From assembly GCA_015039365.1 (NCBI GenBank), contig WION01000027.1:1-64000 (forward strand): a stretch of 64,000 bases of DNA, written 5' to 3'. Each line of letters starts with the position of its first letter. Position 1 is the stretch's first letter. Made by a program: the position numbers and the translations under genes. This DNA comes from Amanita rubescens. Its lineage: Eukaryota > Basidiomycota > Agaricomycetes > Agaricales > Amanitaceae. Shown here piece by piece: positions 49,385 through 60,375 of this stretch. A model generated the notes under the pieces. The model did not search any database. It was not told the origin of the DNA and saw only the letters and a program-made list of their open reading frames with translations.

Positions 49385-50632
49385 TCACTCACACCTATCC
49401 CTGCTTCCCTCATCGTTCTCCCCATTCTCCTTGTCATCTTCTATCACTTTTTTCGACGTTGCTTTCGTATTCCCCTTCATCGGGTTTTGCGCCAAGAAGT
49501 TGTTGGGCGGACTGGATAGTGACTTGACGGAAGCTTGCGCTACATAAAGGAAAGAAGTTGTAAATCAAAGAATAACAGGAATATGACTTGAATCCTTACC
49601 TCGAGACTGATCAACTTTGTATTCCTGTATAACGTAGGTACATATCAATCGAATTACGTCGCCCGTTATCTGACATACCTGTATCTACTAAGTGTCTGGA
49701 CGAGTCTGTAAGTGCCGCCCAAACCTCATTAAACAGTGGTCGTGCATTCCTTTGTTGTTGTGCATCTTCCAGAAATTGATGTTAAAAAGATTCATATTCA
49801 TATTCGTCAGCCAAGTCTTGCCGTTGTGTGAATATGACTTACTCGCGGCTGTGTTATACTTAGTGATGCGTTTGATTGCGCTCCCGTTACCAGTTGTCCT
49901 AGCTCGCTTTCCATTCGTGTTAGCGTTGGTATTGTTATTAGTGACGGAAGCCTTAGCTGTACTCTGTCGTATAAGATTTGGTTCGATTGCGTTATTTAAC
50001 TATAAAGGTTTTTGAGCGTCATCAAATGATAATGAAAGTCGGTTTGTAGTGGGAGAGGTGGACATGGGATTCTTGGGAATATTGATCTAAGTGATCCGTA
50101 TGACTCGTCTTGATGTGAACGACACTTGCCATTGTCTAGATATCAGCCGATTGTTGAGTCTTATCAGCGGTGGTGTGCGATCTTCTTCAGAAGCCGGAGT
50201 CAGAGTGCTGCCGGCTGAAGTTGTCTACAAAACTCCCAGTTCTCAGAAGACTCAAGGCGACCGTTATCGCCGTGAGAGGGTGGTCGTACTTACCTCTGTT
50301 GTTTGACCAGGTGTTTCTGCTTCTCGAGGAATTGAAGTGTTGTAACTGTCAGCCATGGTTTGTGAATCAGAAGTACTGGTGCCAAAGGTCTTCACTTTTG
50401 CTTGTTGCTGGGATGCAGAACCAGCCTCTGCTTCGTCTTCATCTGTTGGTCTCGGCTTATTGACATCTTTTTCATGTAAGGCCGAGTTTGAAATTGGGTG
50501 GCTGTTTAATGCACTGTCAAGAATACGTTATGACATAAATCTGGTAGTAGAGTTAAATGAACACACCGAGTTTATGGGCTTAATTATGTGAGAAGGAGAC
50601 GCTTCCGAGCCTTGTAGAACTTGAGGAGACAT
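49385..50632 (-). CDS. Multi-exon disordered hypothetical protein
   Basis: Assembled from short exons. The probable start at 50632 is MSPQVLQGSEASPSH. Then ALHEKDVNKPRPTDEDEAEAG and ETPGQTTE, a GTAAGT intron, TTSAGSTLTPASEEDRTPPLI, and an intron from GTGTCG to TATAG leading to LNNAIEPNLIRQ. Next come NGKRARTTGNGSAIKRI, a GTAAGT intron to NAQQQRNARPLFNEVWAALT, EYKVDQSR, and the last exon AQASVKSLSSPPNNFLAQNP with KKVIEDDKENGENDEG, ending at TGA 49385. Ser/Thr/Asn/Lys-rich with one helical segment (FNEVWAALTDSSRHLVD). Most joins keep frame; those near 50520 and 49630 do not resolve cleanly. Basic clusters suggest a nuclear protein. Function unknown. Confidence 0.5.
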
Positions 50633-51042
50633 GCTCGAGAATCAAGATGAGGAATGCCAGTTTGAGAAAAAGCTGCTGATGAATGAGTTAGCCCAAGCTG
50701 GACGCGCATATAGGGAGGTTGACCCTAACCCCGACTCCGCCCCCGACGACTGATATTCGATCCTTGGGCATTATCAATCCCCCTTGGCATATTCATGCCA
50801 TTGCCCATTAAATTAGGGTATTCGGGGTGTTCTATGTGGGTAGCAAAGCGATTGTGAATGGGAGCAGAGAGAAAGATAAAGATACCACGTGACGTGCACA
50901 TTGATGCGCTTTCGACGCGCCCCAATGCTGAGTGCATAAATTGGTAAGATATTAATTAAACGGTAATTCTACAAGCCGTTATACTCTCATACAACAATGA
51001 AGCCATTTTAGCTACAAACCCTCCTGTTTACTGAGCCAATGA

Positions 51043-51525
51043 TCACATTATAGGCTGGTACTCTCCTCCCGGAGTCCCAGTCGCGACCAAGACCACGCCA
51101 GCACCATTATCGCAGCCCCAGTCGCCTTTCCCGCAGTCATCACTGTCATAGAAATAGATTTCATAGTCTAAATCGTCTTCGCTATCATCGCTATTCTCCC
51201 CTCGACCGAGTTCGCGGGCGAGGTCAATGCCAACTTCGTACTTGTCTGCTATAATGGGAATCCAACCACGCTGAGAGTATTCGCAGCGAACCCAGTCAGG
51301 AGGAAAGGACTGTATGGCTTCTTTAAGTTTGGAGTTTGCGCCCATCTGAGGATCGTCATCGACTTTGTGCCAAATGCGCCACTCTTCGAGAACATCCTTG
51401 AGCAGCAGAAGAGGGAGACTGAAAAAGAGACCTTCTGAGCAACCAGTGGCAGACTTGGCCTCTTGGCCGTCGACAAAGGTAGGACTAACGGATGACAGGA
51501 AGAAGGGTGCAGCCAAGTTGGAGCC
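51043..51525 (-). pseudogene. SMI1/KNR4-like fragment
   Basis: The frame after an acceptor at 51525 reads FVDGQEAKS, LLKDVLEEWRIWHKVDDDP, PPDWVRCEYSQRGWIPIIADKYEVGIDLARE and ends GGEYQPIM. The run EEWRxW...D.DP...WV..YS.RGWIP is characteristic of the fungal SMI1/KNR4 (SUKH) domain, which in yeast links to cell-wall integrity and beta-1,3-glucan synthesis. The expected GNYIGVDLAP segment is altered (EVGIDLARE) and followed by an acidic stretch, and no N-terminal half was found upstream. It is a truncated or diverged relative. Confidence 0.5.
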
Positions 51526-51705
51526 CTATCTGTGGGATGTCATATTTGAGGGTATCACGGGGATCTGGATATCTGTGGGTGAGCCATGCGCACAGCCTGT
51601 TCTAGGTTGTGATAAGAGAAGGATAAGTGGGAAAGAGGGCGGTGGATGGGTATAGAGCGCCTCTCGAGCAGAATCTCACTATGCATCTACTAAAGTGATG
51701 AGCTA

Positions 51706-52390
51706 GTATGCGATTATAGCGAACGCACGTTCATTTGTACAGAGGTCACTGTTTCTTGTCGAGGACGCAGTATCATTATCGCCAAACTTCTCGTCAATTT
51801 CATCATCAGAATCAGCCTTGCCATGTTGACTTAGATCATCTCCTAGCTCCTCATCCAGTTCATCACCACCTGCGCTGTAGAAATGAGATGGGTTCGTATT
51901 GGTAAAGGGGCTCGAGAAGAAAGCCGCGATGGACTCTAGGTGCCTCAGGTGTTAGCACACGAGGTGGAAGCAGAAAAGGACTGGGCGCACTCGGAGATAG
52001 AAGTGACAGAGGACTAGGTACGTTCGGAGTTGGAAGCAACGAGGGACTAGGTGTTCGAGGCGACCCGGTTTGGCCAAATGAGATTGTTGTTGAACATGTG
52101 TAGAGCGGGGACGAATGCTATCCATTATCATCACCGTCTGCATCATGGGGATGAGGTGACTCAGGTGAGGATGTAGGCAGTGTTTGTATTGGTGTAGGTG
52201 TCAGGGAAGAGAGCCGTGATGGGCTTGGTGGTGGTGGGGAATGTACCTGAGGCGTTGGCGCACGAGAAGGGAGCGAAGGAGGACTAGGTGATCGAGGGGA
52301 CTCGTATTGGTATCGTTCCTTCACGGTTTGTACCAGATCAGGCTGCTCTGGAACATGTGTAGAGCATGGACGGACGCTCCTGCTCTATAC
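51706..52390 (-). CDS. Pro/Ser-rich and acidic hypothetical, possible gene
   Basis: Two related Pro/Ser-rich units face the minus strand. One is VRPCSTHVPEQ, then SPRSPSPPSLPSRAPTPQ and LSSLTPTP; the other is IRPRSTHVQQQ, then PRTPSPSLLPTPNVPSPL. They suggest an internal tandem duplication. Further 3' a frame gives AGGDELDEELGDDLSQHG and DSDDEIDEKFGDND, which is coding-like and highly acidic. Reading frames change between segments, so introns or lesions are needed; no ATG was fixed. No domain is recognised. Confidence 0.3.
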
Positions 52391-53090
52391 CTCGGTCAAG
52401 ACAAGACTAATGTGATCATATCAAGCACATACCATATTGCTAGGTGCACGAGGAGGGCTGAGTCCGGGTTACAGCAAGCTGTACATGGCTCTGAAACTGC
52501 CAAGTCGTGCTGCTCGGCAAGTAGGAGATGTTTATGGCGTAATTACTATGTCCTTGGTTGCACCCATTGACCGCCTTCTACAGAACTTCTGTGGAGGCAG
52601 CAGTTGGAACGTTGAGTTCATGTGTGGACTTAGCAGATTTCGCGCCAGGTGTGTAACGTGTAAAATCCATTGCATGACGTGCCAGTACAAGCGTGTAAAA
52701 ACGTCGAACTACGGAGTTGCGCGGGTTGGCGCGGCTGGGGTGCTGTTTTGCACTGTTTTGCACGGACCCGTGCGGGCTACCCGTGGACCATTTTTGACTG
52801 GGCCTCATGCTTCAAGCGTTCCCCATGCCTCGCCGTGTGTTTTGCGCAGGATCCCGCCGAAAGCTGGGATCCTAGGACAGCGTAAGTCGCAATTACCGAA
52901 ACGTTGGAATATTTCAAACTCGGACAGCAGGTAGAATCTGCAGGAAGCCAACGAGTTAACTCACGCTAGCCGTTAATGAGTGCTCGCGACGAGGTTACTG
53001 GAGCTACGTGTCCCGTTGTGACTCGGATTGCCGTTTTTCAAAAGTTCGTCCGCAACCCCATTTTCCTTTATCTCCTTTTAATCTATCGCA

Positions 53091-55040
53091 ATTAGCGGCC
53101 CCGTTACTTTGCTTGCACTCCCCCACGATTTGCTCGAACGAATTTTCCTGTATCTAGACGCCCAAGACGTCAGAAGGCGCACCTTTGTATCAAGGCGAAT
53201 CAACAATTTCGTACCTTCCTCGGTGATTCTACGGTATCGCTTGGCCTGTCATGCGGCAGGCGTCGTTGACAACCCGTGTTGCAACCTCTCGTTTGCGGAA
53301 CGCTACGAGGCTCTAATAAAGCGAGAAAAGGCGTGGTGGAGGTTTCAGCCAGCTTTTATAAAGACGTTTCATGATGCGTTTAAGGCATCCCCCATATGCA
53401 GCTTAACATCGGGTGTCCATCTGTACGGCGAAAGCGGGGGCCGTAATCTGCACTATTGCTTCCTTCCATCCACACCAGACGATGTTCTACGATGGACAAC
53501 CATACCCAGCCATGCTCCAGTCAAGAACTGGATCGTCCCTTTGCACATATCCGTCAGGTGGGCATGGCCGGTGGTGATAATGATCTCATGGTCCTCGTCA
53601 TCTCGTGCGTTCGTCAAAACCTAATTGATGAATGATGATTCTCACTTTAACACCAGGTCGACGAATGAGGATCAAGCACGCGTCTGGTATTCATTATACA
53701 TCACTCTTCTTCAATTCTCCACCGGAGAACACCATCCGTTGGCTCACCGTCCACGAATTGACGTAGGAGAATACGAAATGGGCCAGCATGTTTTTCTGGA
53801 AGTCGCCGGCGACAACATTGCTCTCCTAATTGACACTTACGGGATATCACAACTATCTATTTTTGACTGGAAGACGGGCCTTAAGAAATTGGTACGCAGC
53901 TACACTAATCTGTCTCCCATTTCTTTCCTAAATATTTGCCCCTCTTGAGACAGCAACATCACACTTTAGAGACGGCCTACTGTCGTCTTGCTTTCGTATC
54001 ACCTGAAATTCTTCTCGTACCCAACGCGATCAAGGGCCAATACGAAGTTTGGAGGATCCCATGGAAGCAGATGGCGTTCCATATCAGATGTTAGGTCTTT
54101 GTTTTCCTGCTCTATCCAAGGGGCATTCTATCATCGGGTTTGAAGATTGCCGTGGTAGACCTAACCCACATAATATGCTGCGAACTTCACCTAAACCATT
54201 CCACACTTCTCCGGACGAAACCGTGATCATCACCATAGTCAATATCGCTATTTCCCCAAACCAATTTGGCACAAGATTGGCCCTTTTCATCCGCCGCCGA
54301 TATCTTCTAGAAGCCATTACGAATCTCACACAGTCAGGCGTGCCTCCCCCATTCGATGTCCGGCATCATTTCAATGATGTGGAGGTCAATTATGACGACT
54401 CTGGAACACGTACACCATACTCTTTCACTTCACCTCCTCCACCACGGGCTCTCAGGCTGCCTCTAGCCATGGAAAGGGGTATAGCGTGAAATCCATTCCT
54501 TGGTCTGAATGGGGACCGCCTGTATCAAGGTGGTTCAGTACTGGGAACGGGGATCAAACCTGGAGTAATACTTCCGGACAAAGATAGGTGTTCCTTGAGC
54601 CTGTTGATGATGGTGATGAAAGGTACCGATTGGGCATAATCGATTTCAACTCTCATAACGTCTACAATCCTCAAGACAATTTACCGGGCGATTTGGTTGT
54701 AAGACGAAAAGGAGACTACTTCGATCATAGTAATGTTTTTGCGGAGGAGATCGAGATGAGATTGGGCTGTACGATATACACGGCTCCCCAGGCGTATGAT
54801 CATAATACGTGGTTCATAAACGACGAGAGTGTGTTGGCTTTAAAGGTACGTGCGAGGTATAGCTTTTTTTTGCCTTTTTACTTATGGTTGGCAGACTGTC
54901 GCTTACGAAGGGCGTGTGGTTGGAAATATGACCTTATTCCATTTTGGCTGAGAATTAATGTGTCCACTCGTCGTTGCTACTCGTCAGACATATATCACTT
55001 CTTGGAACCTGCTGTCTTCAGATCTATAACACTATGATAA
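53091..55040 (+). pseudogene. F-box protein pseudogene
   Basis: Begins with an F-box, LLALPHDLLERIFLYLDAQD and VSRRINNF, but with no ATG in reach. It continues in agaric F-box style: ENVWYSLY-like residues, GQHVFLEVAGDNIALLID, SIFDWKTGLKKL, then across a GTACGC...ACAG intron LETAYCRLAFVSPEILLVPN and EVWRIPWKQ. Lesions: a frame slip between PLHISV and VGMAGGDNDLMVLVIS (about 53550), another before VKSIPWSEWGPPVSRWF (about 54486), and a TAG after GQR (54585) where the frame otherwise runs on into VFLEPVDDGDERYRLG. Total span about 1.95 kb. Several independent hits make a functional product unlikely. Confidence 0.7.
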
Positions 55041-55129
55041 ATGACTAAAATTAAGCTATTTGCTGCTCTACTGACCTCCCCGTTCCCAAAAGACGCTAAT
55101 GAGCAAGCTACCTTTTCCTAGCCCTTGTT

Positions 55130-55390
55130 GACTCCACCACGCTAACCGTCACCAGTTCTCCCCACTACGAACCAGTTCTGCCCGCGCTGTCCAAGGATCA
55201 TTCTATCGTGCTACGCGTTTCGCCCACGCTCCTACGGATGTATCGCTTTTTTCCCAAACGAATTTGGCCCAACATTTGCTCTTTTCACGCGCCGCCGATC
55301 TCTTCTAGAAACCGTTACAAGCTTCACGCAAACAGATGTGCCGAATGTCCGGGAACATTTTAATAAAGAGGTGAACGACTTGGGGGTTTC
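55130..55390 (+). pseudogene. Second fragment of the same F-box gene
   Basis: Repeats part of the preceding pseudogene (about 54095-54385): LPALSKDHSI against FPALSKGHSI, then PNEFGPTFALFTRRRSLLETVTSF against PNQFGTRLALFIRRRYLLEAITNL, and REHFNKEVND against RHHFNDVEVN. No F-box and no further exons. It is a direct, partial, diverged duplicate. Confidence 0.65.
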
Positions 55391-55631
55391 CCTGATCTTC
55401 GCAACATTTATATAATATCGCAACATATACATAAGTAATTCACGTATTCTCCCTATGCCCTCTCGGTAGAAAAAATGCAGGATAGAGGGTGGAAAAGTAG
55501 GTAGGTGTATTAGAGAGTGATATGGGCGCGGCTCGAACATTGGTGGTAGGCGAGCGCACGCTTGGATCGAGTTTCTGTTGCACGCTCGGAACTACTATAT
55601 GTCTCGAAATACTCCAGCCTAGTGTGGTACT

Positions 55632-57358
55632 TCAGGCCTTCGTATGTTGACTCTTGAGTGCAGCATCTTCCGTGCAATATTCCTTCCCGATAGCCCTAAG
55701 GTCCTCGTGGCCCTGGTTAGGCAAAGCTTTTGACAGAGATTAAACAGAGTTGATTATTCAGCTTGAAACTTACGGCAAATGTAATCCAATGTGCCGTCTG
55801 GGAGATCTACATGCCGTGCGCTTGACCAGTCGTATATGTACGCCTTGAACTTGTTATCGACGTCCTTGCCGTAGATAAAATATTTATCTATTGGATGCCT
55901 GAGCGATATCAAATGATTGACACACTTCATCAGCTGAGAACGACAACACTTACGTATTTACCATCCCGAAGTCTTTCTTATACCGTTCTATTGCTTCTTG
56001 TTTCAGCTTTTCTCGCTCTTGATCATCTAGGCCCTTCACGTCCATCTCACCCTCAAACTTCACAACCAGATACACCACAGTTATGCTGTTCTCATCATTT
56101 ACAAGCAGCGACCCCCCTGTAAGGAATCTTTCAACCGCCTTCAAGTTTGTAACCTCGTGTACAAGGTGCTGTTGTTTCCGGGTTCCTTCGACCCAGAATA
56201 CTTTGAGGGCAGCCGGGAAACCATCAACGAGGCCACGTAATTTGTAATAATTAGCTTCGGCATTACCCCAAAGATGAACTGGCTGGTCTTTAATGATGAA
56301 TTTCTCGAGGTCAGGAAGAAGCTAAGAACAGGAACAGGTATCAAGCTGAGTATGATAGATACGAAAGTCTTGTGTACGTACTACGTGATCTTTGACTCGG
56401 AGGCCTTGCGGTATGGGCTTCGGTGGCGGTGGAAGTGCTCTGCGGTCGCCAGGCAAATAAAACGTATCTAAGAAGGGCCATTCCAGGCCCGGAAGTTTCT
56501 TATACCTCGCATGGGCCCAATCAAGCAATCTTAGCGAGTTGGAGGAGCGCGCATCCGGGCCATTAGCATAATTGGCGATATACTTATCCCTGTTGTCGGC
56601 ACAAACTGGTTAGCGGATATAATACATTTCAACGCTATACACGTACATGTGAATCATCCCATACTTTTGCTTATATTCTTCCCTAGTCTTCGCCCCCAGC
56701 GCTAGAAACTTAGCCCTATCCCCCCCAATTTTCGGATCCAATGCAACCCCCATGTTCACCATCAGGAGATATATGTTCATCTTCAGCGGACCGGCAGGCC
56801 ATTCGAACACGCCGTCAATATACTGCCCAACCTGCTTCAGATGTGAGACTTCCGCGAGAATAAATTTCATGTCTTCCTCGGTTTGGTCTGTATACACCTT
56901 TACGACGGGATTGATATACTTCTTGACGTGACTCTCGGTATATGTTCCTTTGAGAATCAGGACGCATGCATGTTTGCTGAATATAGTTTTCTTTTGTACA
57001 TTCTTCAAAAGCAGCCAAGCAGGGAACTCATCACGACGCTTCTATAAACCCCAGATATAGCAAGATTGGTTATACATCAGGGCAAGGTAAGTACGTACTA
57101 GTTTCGGCATCAGTTGACCGACTCGTTGTCCTGACGGAGGTCCACAAATAAGAGTACGTTGATCATTTACAGGTGTAGTATTCCCTCTCTCTCCCGCCCT
57201 TTTCTGGAAAGATGTAAGGTGAACAAGGTCAAAATGTCGCAAGAACAGTCGGCACGTACGACGATGGTCATTGGATCATTCTCGCAGGCTAATACGTTTA
57301 TCGCAAACCACGAACATAGCATGGAGAAAGCGAAGACTATGATTACAAGGAGGCGCAT
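55632..57358 (-). CDS. Secreted tandem kinase-like protein, copy C
   Basis: ATG 57358 (MRLLVIIVFAFSML) with a signal peptide ending NVLACEND. Exon 2 begins KRAGERGN (Lys-Arg site), then CGPPSGQRVGQLMP. Domain 1: KRRDEFPAWLLLKN, LILKGTY, PVVKVYT (lysine), AEVSHLKQVGQYIDG, NIYLLMVNMG, then HMDKYIANY across an intron (HxD....N) and LRLLDWAHARY. Domain 2: AALKVFW, EVTNLKAVERFLTGG, YLVVKFEGE, RYKKDFGMVN, HPIDKYFIYG (no Asn), YIYDWSSARHVDLPDG. The last exon is CPLPNQGHEDLRAIGKE to HTKA at TGA 55632. All joins at GT-AG sites keep frame. It is closely related to copy D (same-strand tandem, about 2.1 kb offset). Domain 1 keeps catalytic-type residues; domain 2 looks like a pseudokinase. Substrate unknown. 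Confidence 0.75.
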
Positions 57359-57745
57359 GGTGTGACTGGCGCAGTGAAGACTTCAAAACGTAGAGGTTGC
57401 TTGAGTAAAATTGACAAGGGTACTAAAAGATACCGCATCTGGTAACGGGCACAGCCCGCGACGTATTACCATCACTTGTGGTCGTTGCCTTGTGATGTGC
57501 CTACCCGTGCCGCCCGATACCTTGACTCGGAGCCGATCATGATGTGATGAAGTGGATCCGCCTCGGCAGTTGCAAGTGACGCTTTGCGCGTGCGTAACAA
57601 GCTGCGTTCAAAGTAAACTAAACTTCGAAGAAAGATGAGGTAGATATGCCAGAGATAACAAAGAGCGCTTGAGCGTTGGTGATGAGCGAGTTGCGATATC
57701 AGAACTAGACTATTATGTGTGAGTACCGCCGCCTAGCAGTGGATT

Positions 57746-59469
57746 TCACGCTTTGATATGTTGACTCTTGCGCGCGGCGTCCTTCGAGCAATATTCATTC
57801 TCGATTCTCCTAAGGTCCTCATAGCCCTTGTTAGGCAAAGCTTTTGGTAGGGATTAAACAGAGTCGATTATTTAGCTTGAAACTTACGGCAAATGTAATC
57901 CAAGGTGCCGTCTGGGAGATCTACATGTCTTGCACTTGACCAGTCATATATGTACGCCTTCAACTTGTTATCGATGTCCTTGCCATAGATAAAATATTTA
58001 TCTATTGGATGCCTGAGCGATATAAATAATCGGCACACTTCATCCGCTGAGACTCGAGAGCGGCAACACTTACGTATTTACCATCCCGAAGTCCGTCTTA
58101 TACCGTTCCATTGCTTCTTGTTTCAGTTCTTCACGCCTTTCTGGAGTCAGGCCCTTTACTTCCATCTCGCCTTGAAACTTCATCACAAAGTACACCACAC
58201 TTATTTCCCTCGCCCCATCCACCCTTAGCTGCCCGCCTGCAAGTAAACCTTTAACCGCTATCAAATTTGTGATCTCATGATAAAGGTACTGGTGTTTCCG
58301 GGATCCTTCGACCCAAGATACTTTGACGACGGCCGGGAAACCATCGACGAGTTTGTGTAATTTGTAATAATTAGCTTCGGCATTGCCCCAAAGATAGACA
58401 GGCTTGTCATTAATGATGTTCTTCTCGAGCGTAGGAAGAAGCTAAGAACATGAACGAGAATCAAGATAAGTATGATAGATACGAAATGTTGTGTCGTACT
58501 GAGAAACCTTTGGTCCCGAGGTTTTCTGGTATGGGTTTTGGCGGTAATGGAAGGCCGCCAGACTTTCCGGGCCAATAAAACGCTTCCAACCAGTTAGAGG
58601 GTGGGGCCCCAATGCCCGGAACTTTCCAATACCTTGCGTGGGCCCAATCAAACAGGTTCAGACGTGAATTGGAGTCATAGTCATGAGCGGAATTGGCCAT
58701 ATGTAGATCCCTGACATTGGTACAAACTAGTAATCAGAAATGATAAAATCCAACTACATGCACGTACTTATGAATCATGCCATACTTGTGCTGATATTCG
58801 CGATTAGTTGTCATCATCAGCGCGGAATACTTTGCTTTGTCCTCTGCATTATTCGGATCCAGTGCAACACCCATGTTCACAAACAGGAGATATACATTCA
58901 TCTTCAACTGACCGGCAGGCCATTCGAACACACCGTCAATATACTGCTCAACCTGTTTCGAATTCGAGACTTCTAATAGGACAGATTTCATATCGTCTTC
59001 GGTTAGGCCTCTGTACACTTTCAAGACGGGATTGATATACTGCACGACACGGCGGTCTAATTGCTGATGATTGTATGTTCCTTTGAGAATCAGGACGCAT
59101 GAATGTTCGGTGAGAATAGTTTTCTGTATGGCCATTTCTAGCCAGGCTGGAAATTGTTTTCGACGCTTCTAGAAATCCCGGCCAATAGCAAGACTAGTTA
59201 TACATACAGAGCAAAGTAAGTACGTACTAGTTCCGGCATCACCTTTCCGAGTCGTTGTCCTGGCGGAGGTCCACAGGAGATATTGATAGGATTTGATGCT
59301 TTCTTTCCTGCCCTTTTCTGGAAAGGTGTAAAGCGAATAGGGTCGAAATATCGCAAGGATAGTCAGCACGTACGACGATGAAAACGGCATCATTCTTGCA
59401 GGCTAAGACGTCAGCTACAAGCCACGAGCATAGCATGGAGACAACGAAGACCACGGCTGAGAGGCGCAT
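57746..59469 (-). CDS. Secreted tandem kinase-like protein, copy D
   Basis: ATG 59469 (MRLSAVVFVVSMLCS) with a signal peptide ending DVLACKND. Exon 2 starts KRAGKKAS, followed by CGPPPGQRLGKVMPEL. Domain 1: KRRKQFPAWLEM, LILKGTY, PVLKVYR, LEVSNSKQVEQYIDG, NVYLLFVNMG, then HKDLHMANS across an intron, the most kinase-like catalytic loop in the family (compare HRDLKPEN), and LNLFDWAHARY. Domain 2: EITNLIAVKGLLAGG, YFVMKFQGE, RYKTDFGMVN, HPIDKYFIYG, YIYDWSSARHVDLPDG. The C-terminal exon CPLPNKGYEDLRRI ends HIKA at TGA 57746. The frame is intact and the gene is a tandem duplicate of copy C. Confidence 0.78.
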
Positions 59470-59793
59470 GAGTTGACTGGCGCAGTAAAGGCCTGTACTA
59501 TCGCAGAACGTTGAACAGTCCAGGAGCCAAGGCAAGTCGAGGAAAATTAAGCAGGAGATCACATCTAGCGACCGCCAACGGGCGTCGGGCACAGCCTTGA
59601 GCTCGCGATTGGTCGTCAGGGTGGCCCTGTGATGGGGCCTACCCGTACCACCCGATCACCAATCTGCCTGCAAGACTTGATGCCAATTCATTTTCGATAA
59701 GTAGACACTACTGGCGCCAGCGTGAAACGACGCCCCACTAGATAACATTTACAGCGCCTTTTCGGTGACCCTTTGCTAAAGCCTAAGACCAGG

Positions 59794-60126
59794 TTATATG
59801 ATTTTCGTCGATTGAGTCGTGACGGAAGGACGTAACCCTAAACTATGGTCACCGAACCACAATCGTCCACCTGATTCTCCTGCTAGCTTCCTCTTCTTCC
59901 AGTACCAGCAATCCACCTTGTCCAACGCAACGTCAAAAAGCTGGCTGACGCGTGAAGTCGAAACATCGCCGTTCGCCAGGAAGGTTTTCTTGGCGGTAGC
60001 AACATCTTCGCGCGAGCCCGAGACAGATGGCTGGTAGACGTGCCTTCGTGTTATACGAAAATGTGTGCGCGCCAAGGCCGGATGATGACAAGGTGTTTTG
60101 GCAGAGAGGTACGTGTACTCTGGCAA
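59794..60126 (-). CDS. Uncertain hypothetical open frame
   Basis: A 110-codon frame, MPEYTYLSAKTP, then RTHFRITRRHVYQPSVSG, FLANGDVSTSRVSQLFDVALDKVD and WKKRKLAGESGG, has coding-like composition in its second half but no domain and no splice partners. It may be spurious. Confidence 0.2.
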   Translation of the reverse strand: MPEYTYLSAKTPCHHPALARTHFRITRRHVYQPSVSGSREDVATAKKTFLANGDVSTSRVSQLFDVALDKVDCWYWKKRKLAGESGGRLWFGDHSLGLRPSVTTQSTKII

Positions 60127-60375
60127 GGAATTGTGACATGCCAGTGAAGGCCTATTAACCTCTTCCTTGCGTATGTGTAGATTGGCATTTGCTACCGACG
60201 TTCCAATCCTGGTTCACCCCCACGTCTGGCTCCTGACGTGTAGACTCTGCGCTCTCCCTCCCCCACACGCGTCCAGGGACTTATAGACCACTTCTTCATC
60301 TATATTGAAGATAGGATCAGGACGGTTCTCCACCTTCAAAAGCTATCGAACCATACACATTCGTCTCCTCATTTT

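Noticed and set aside
52670..52885. Gly/Ala-rich short frames near 52700
   Set aside because: Overlapping frames on both strands with no domain or splice partner.
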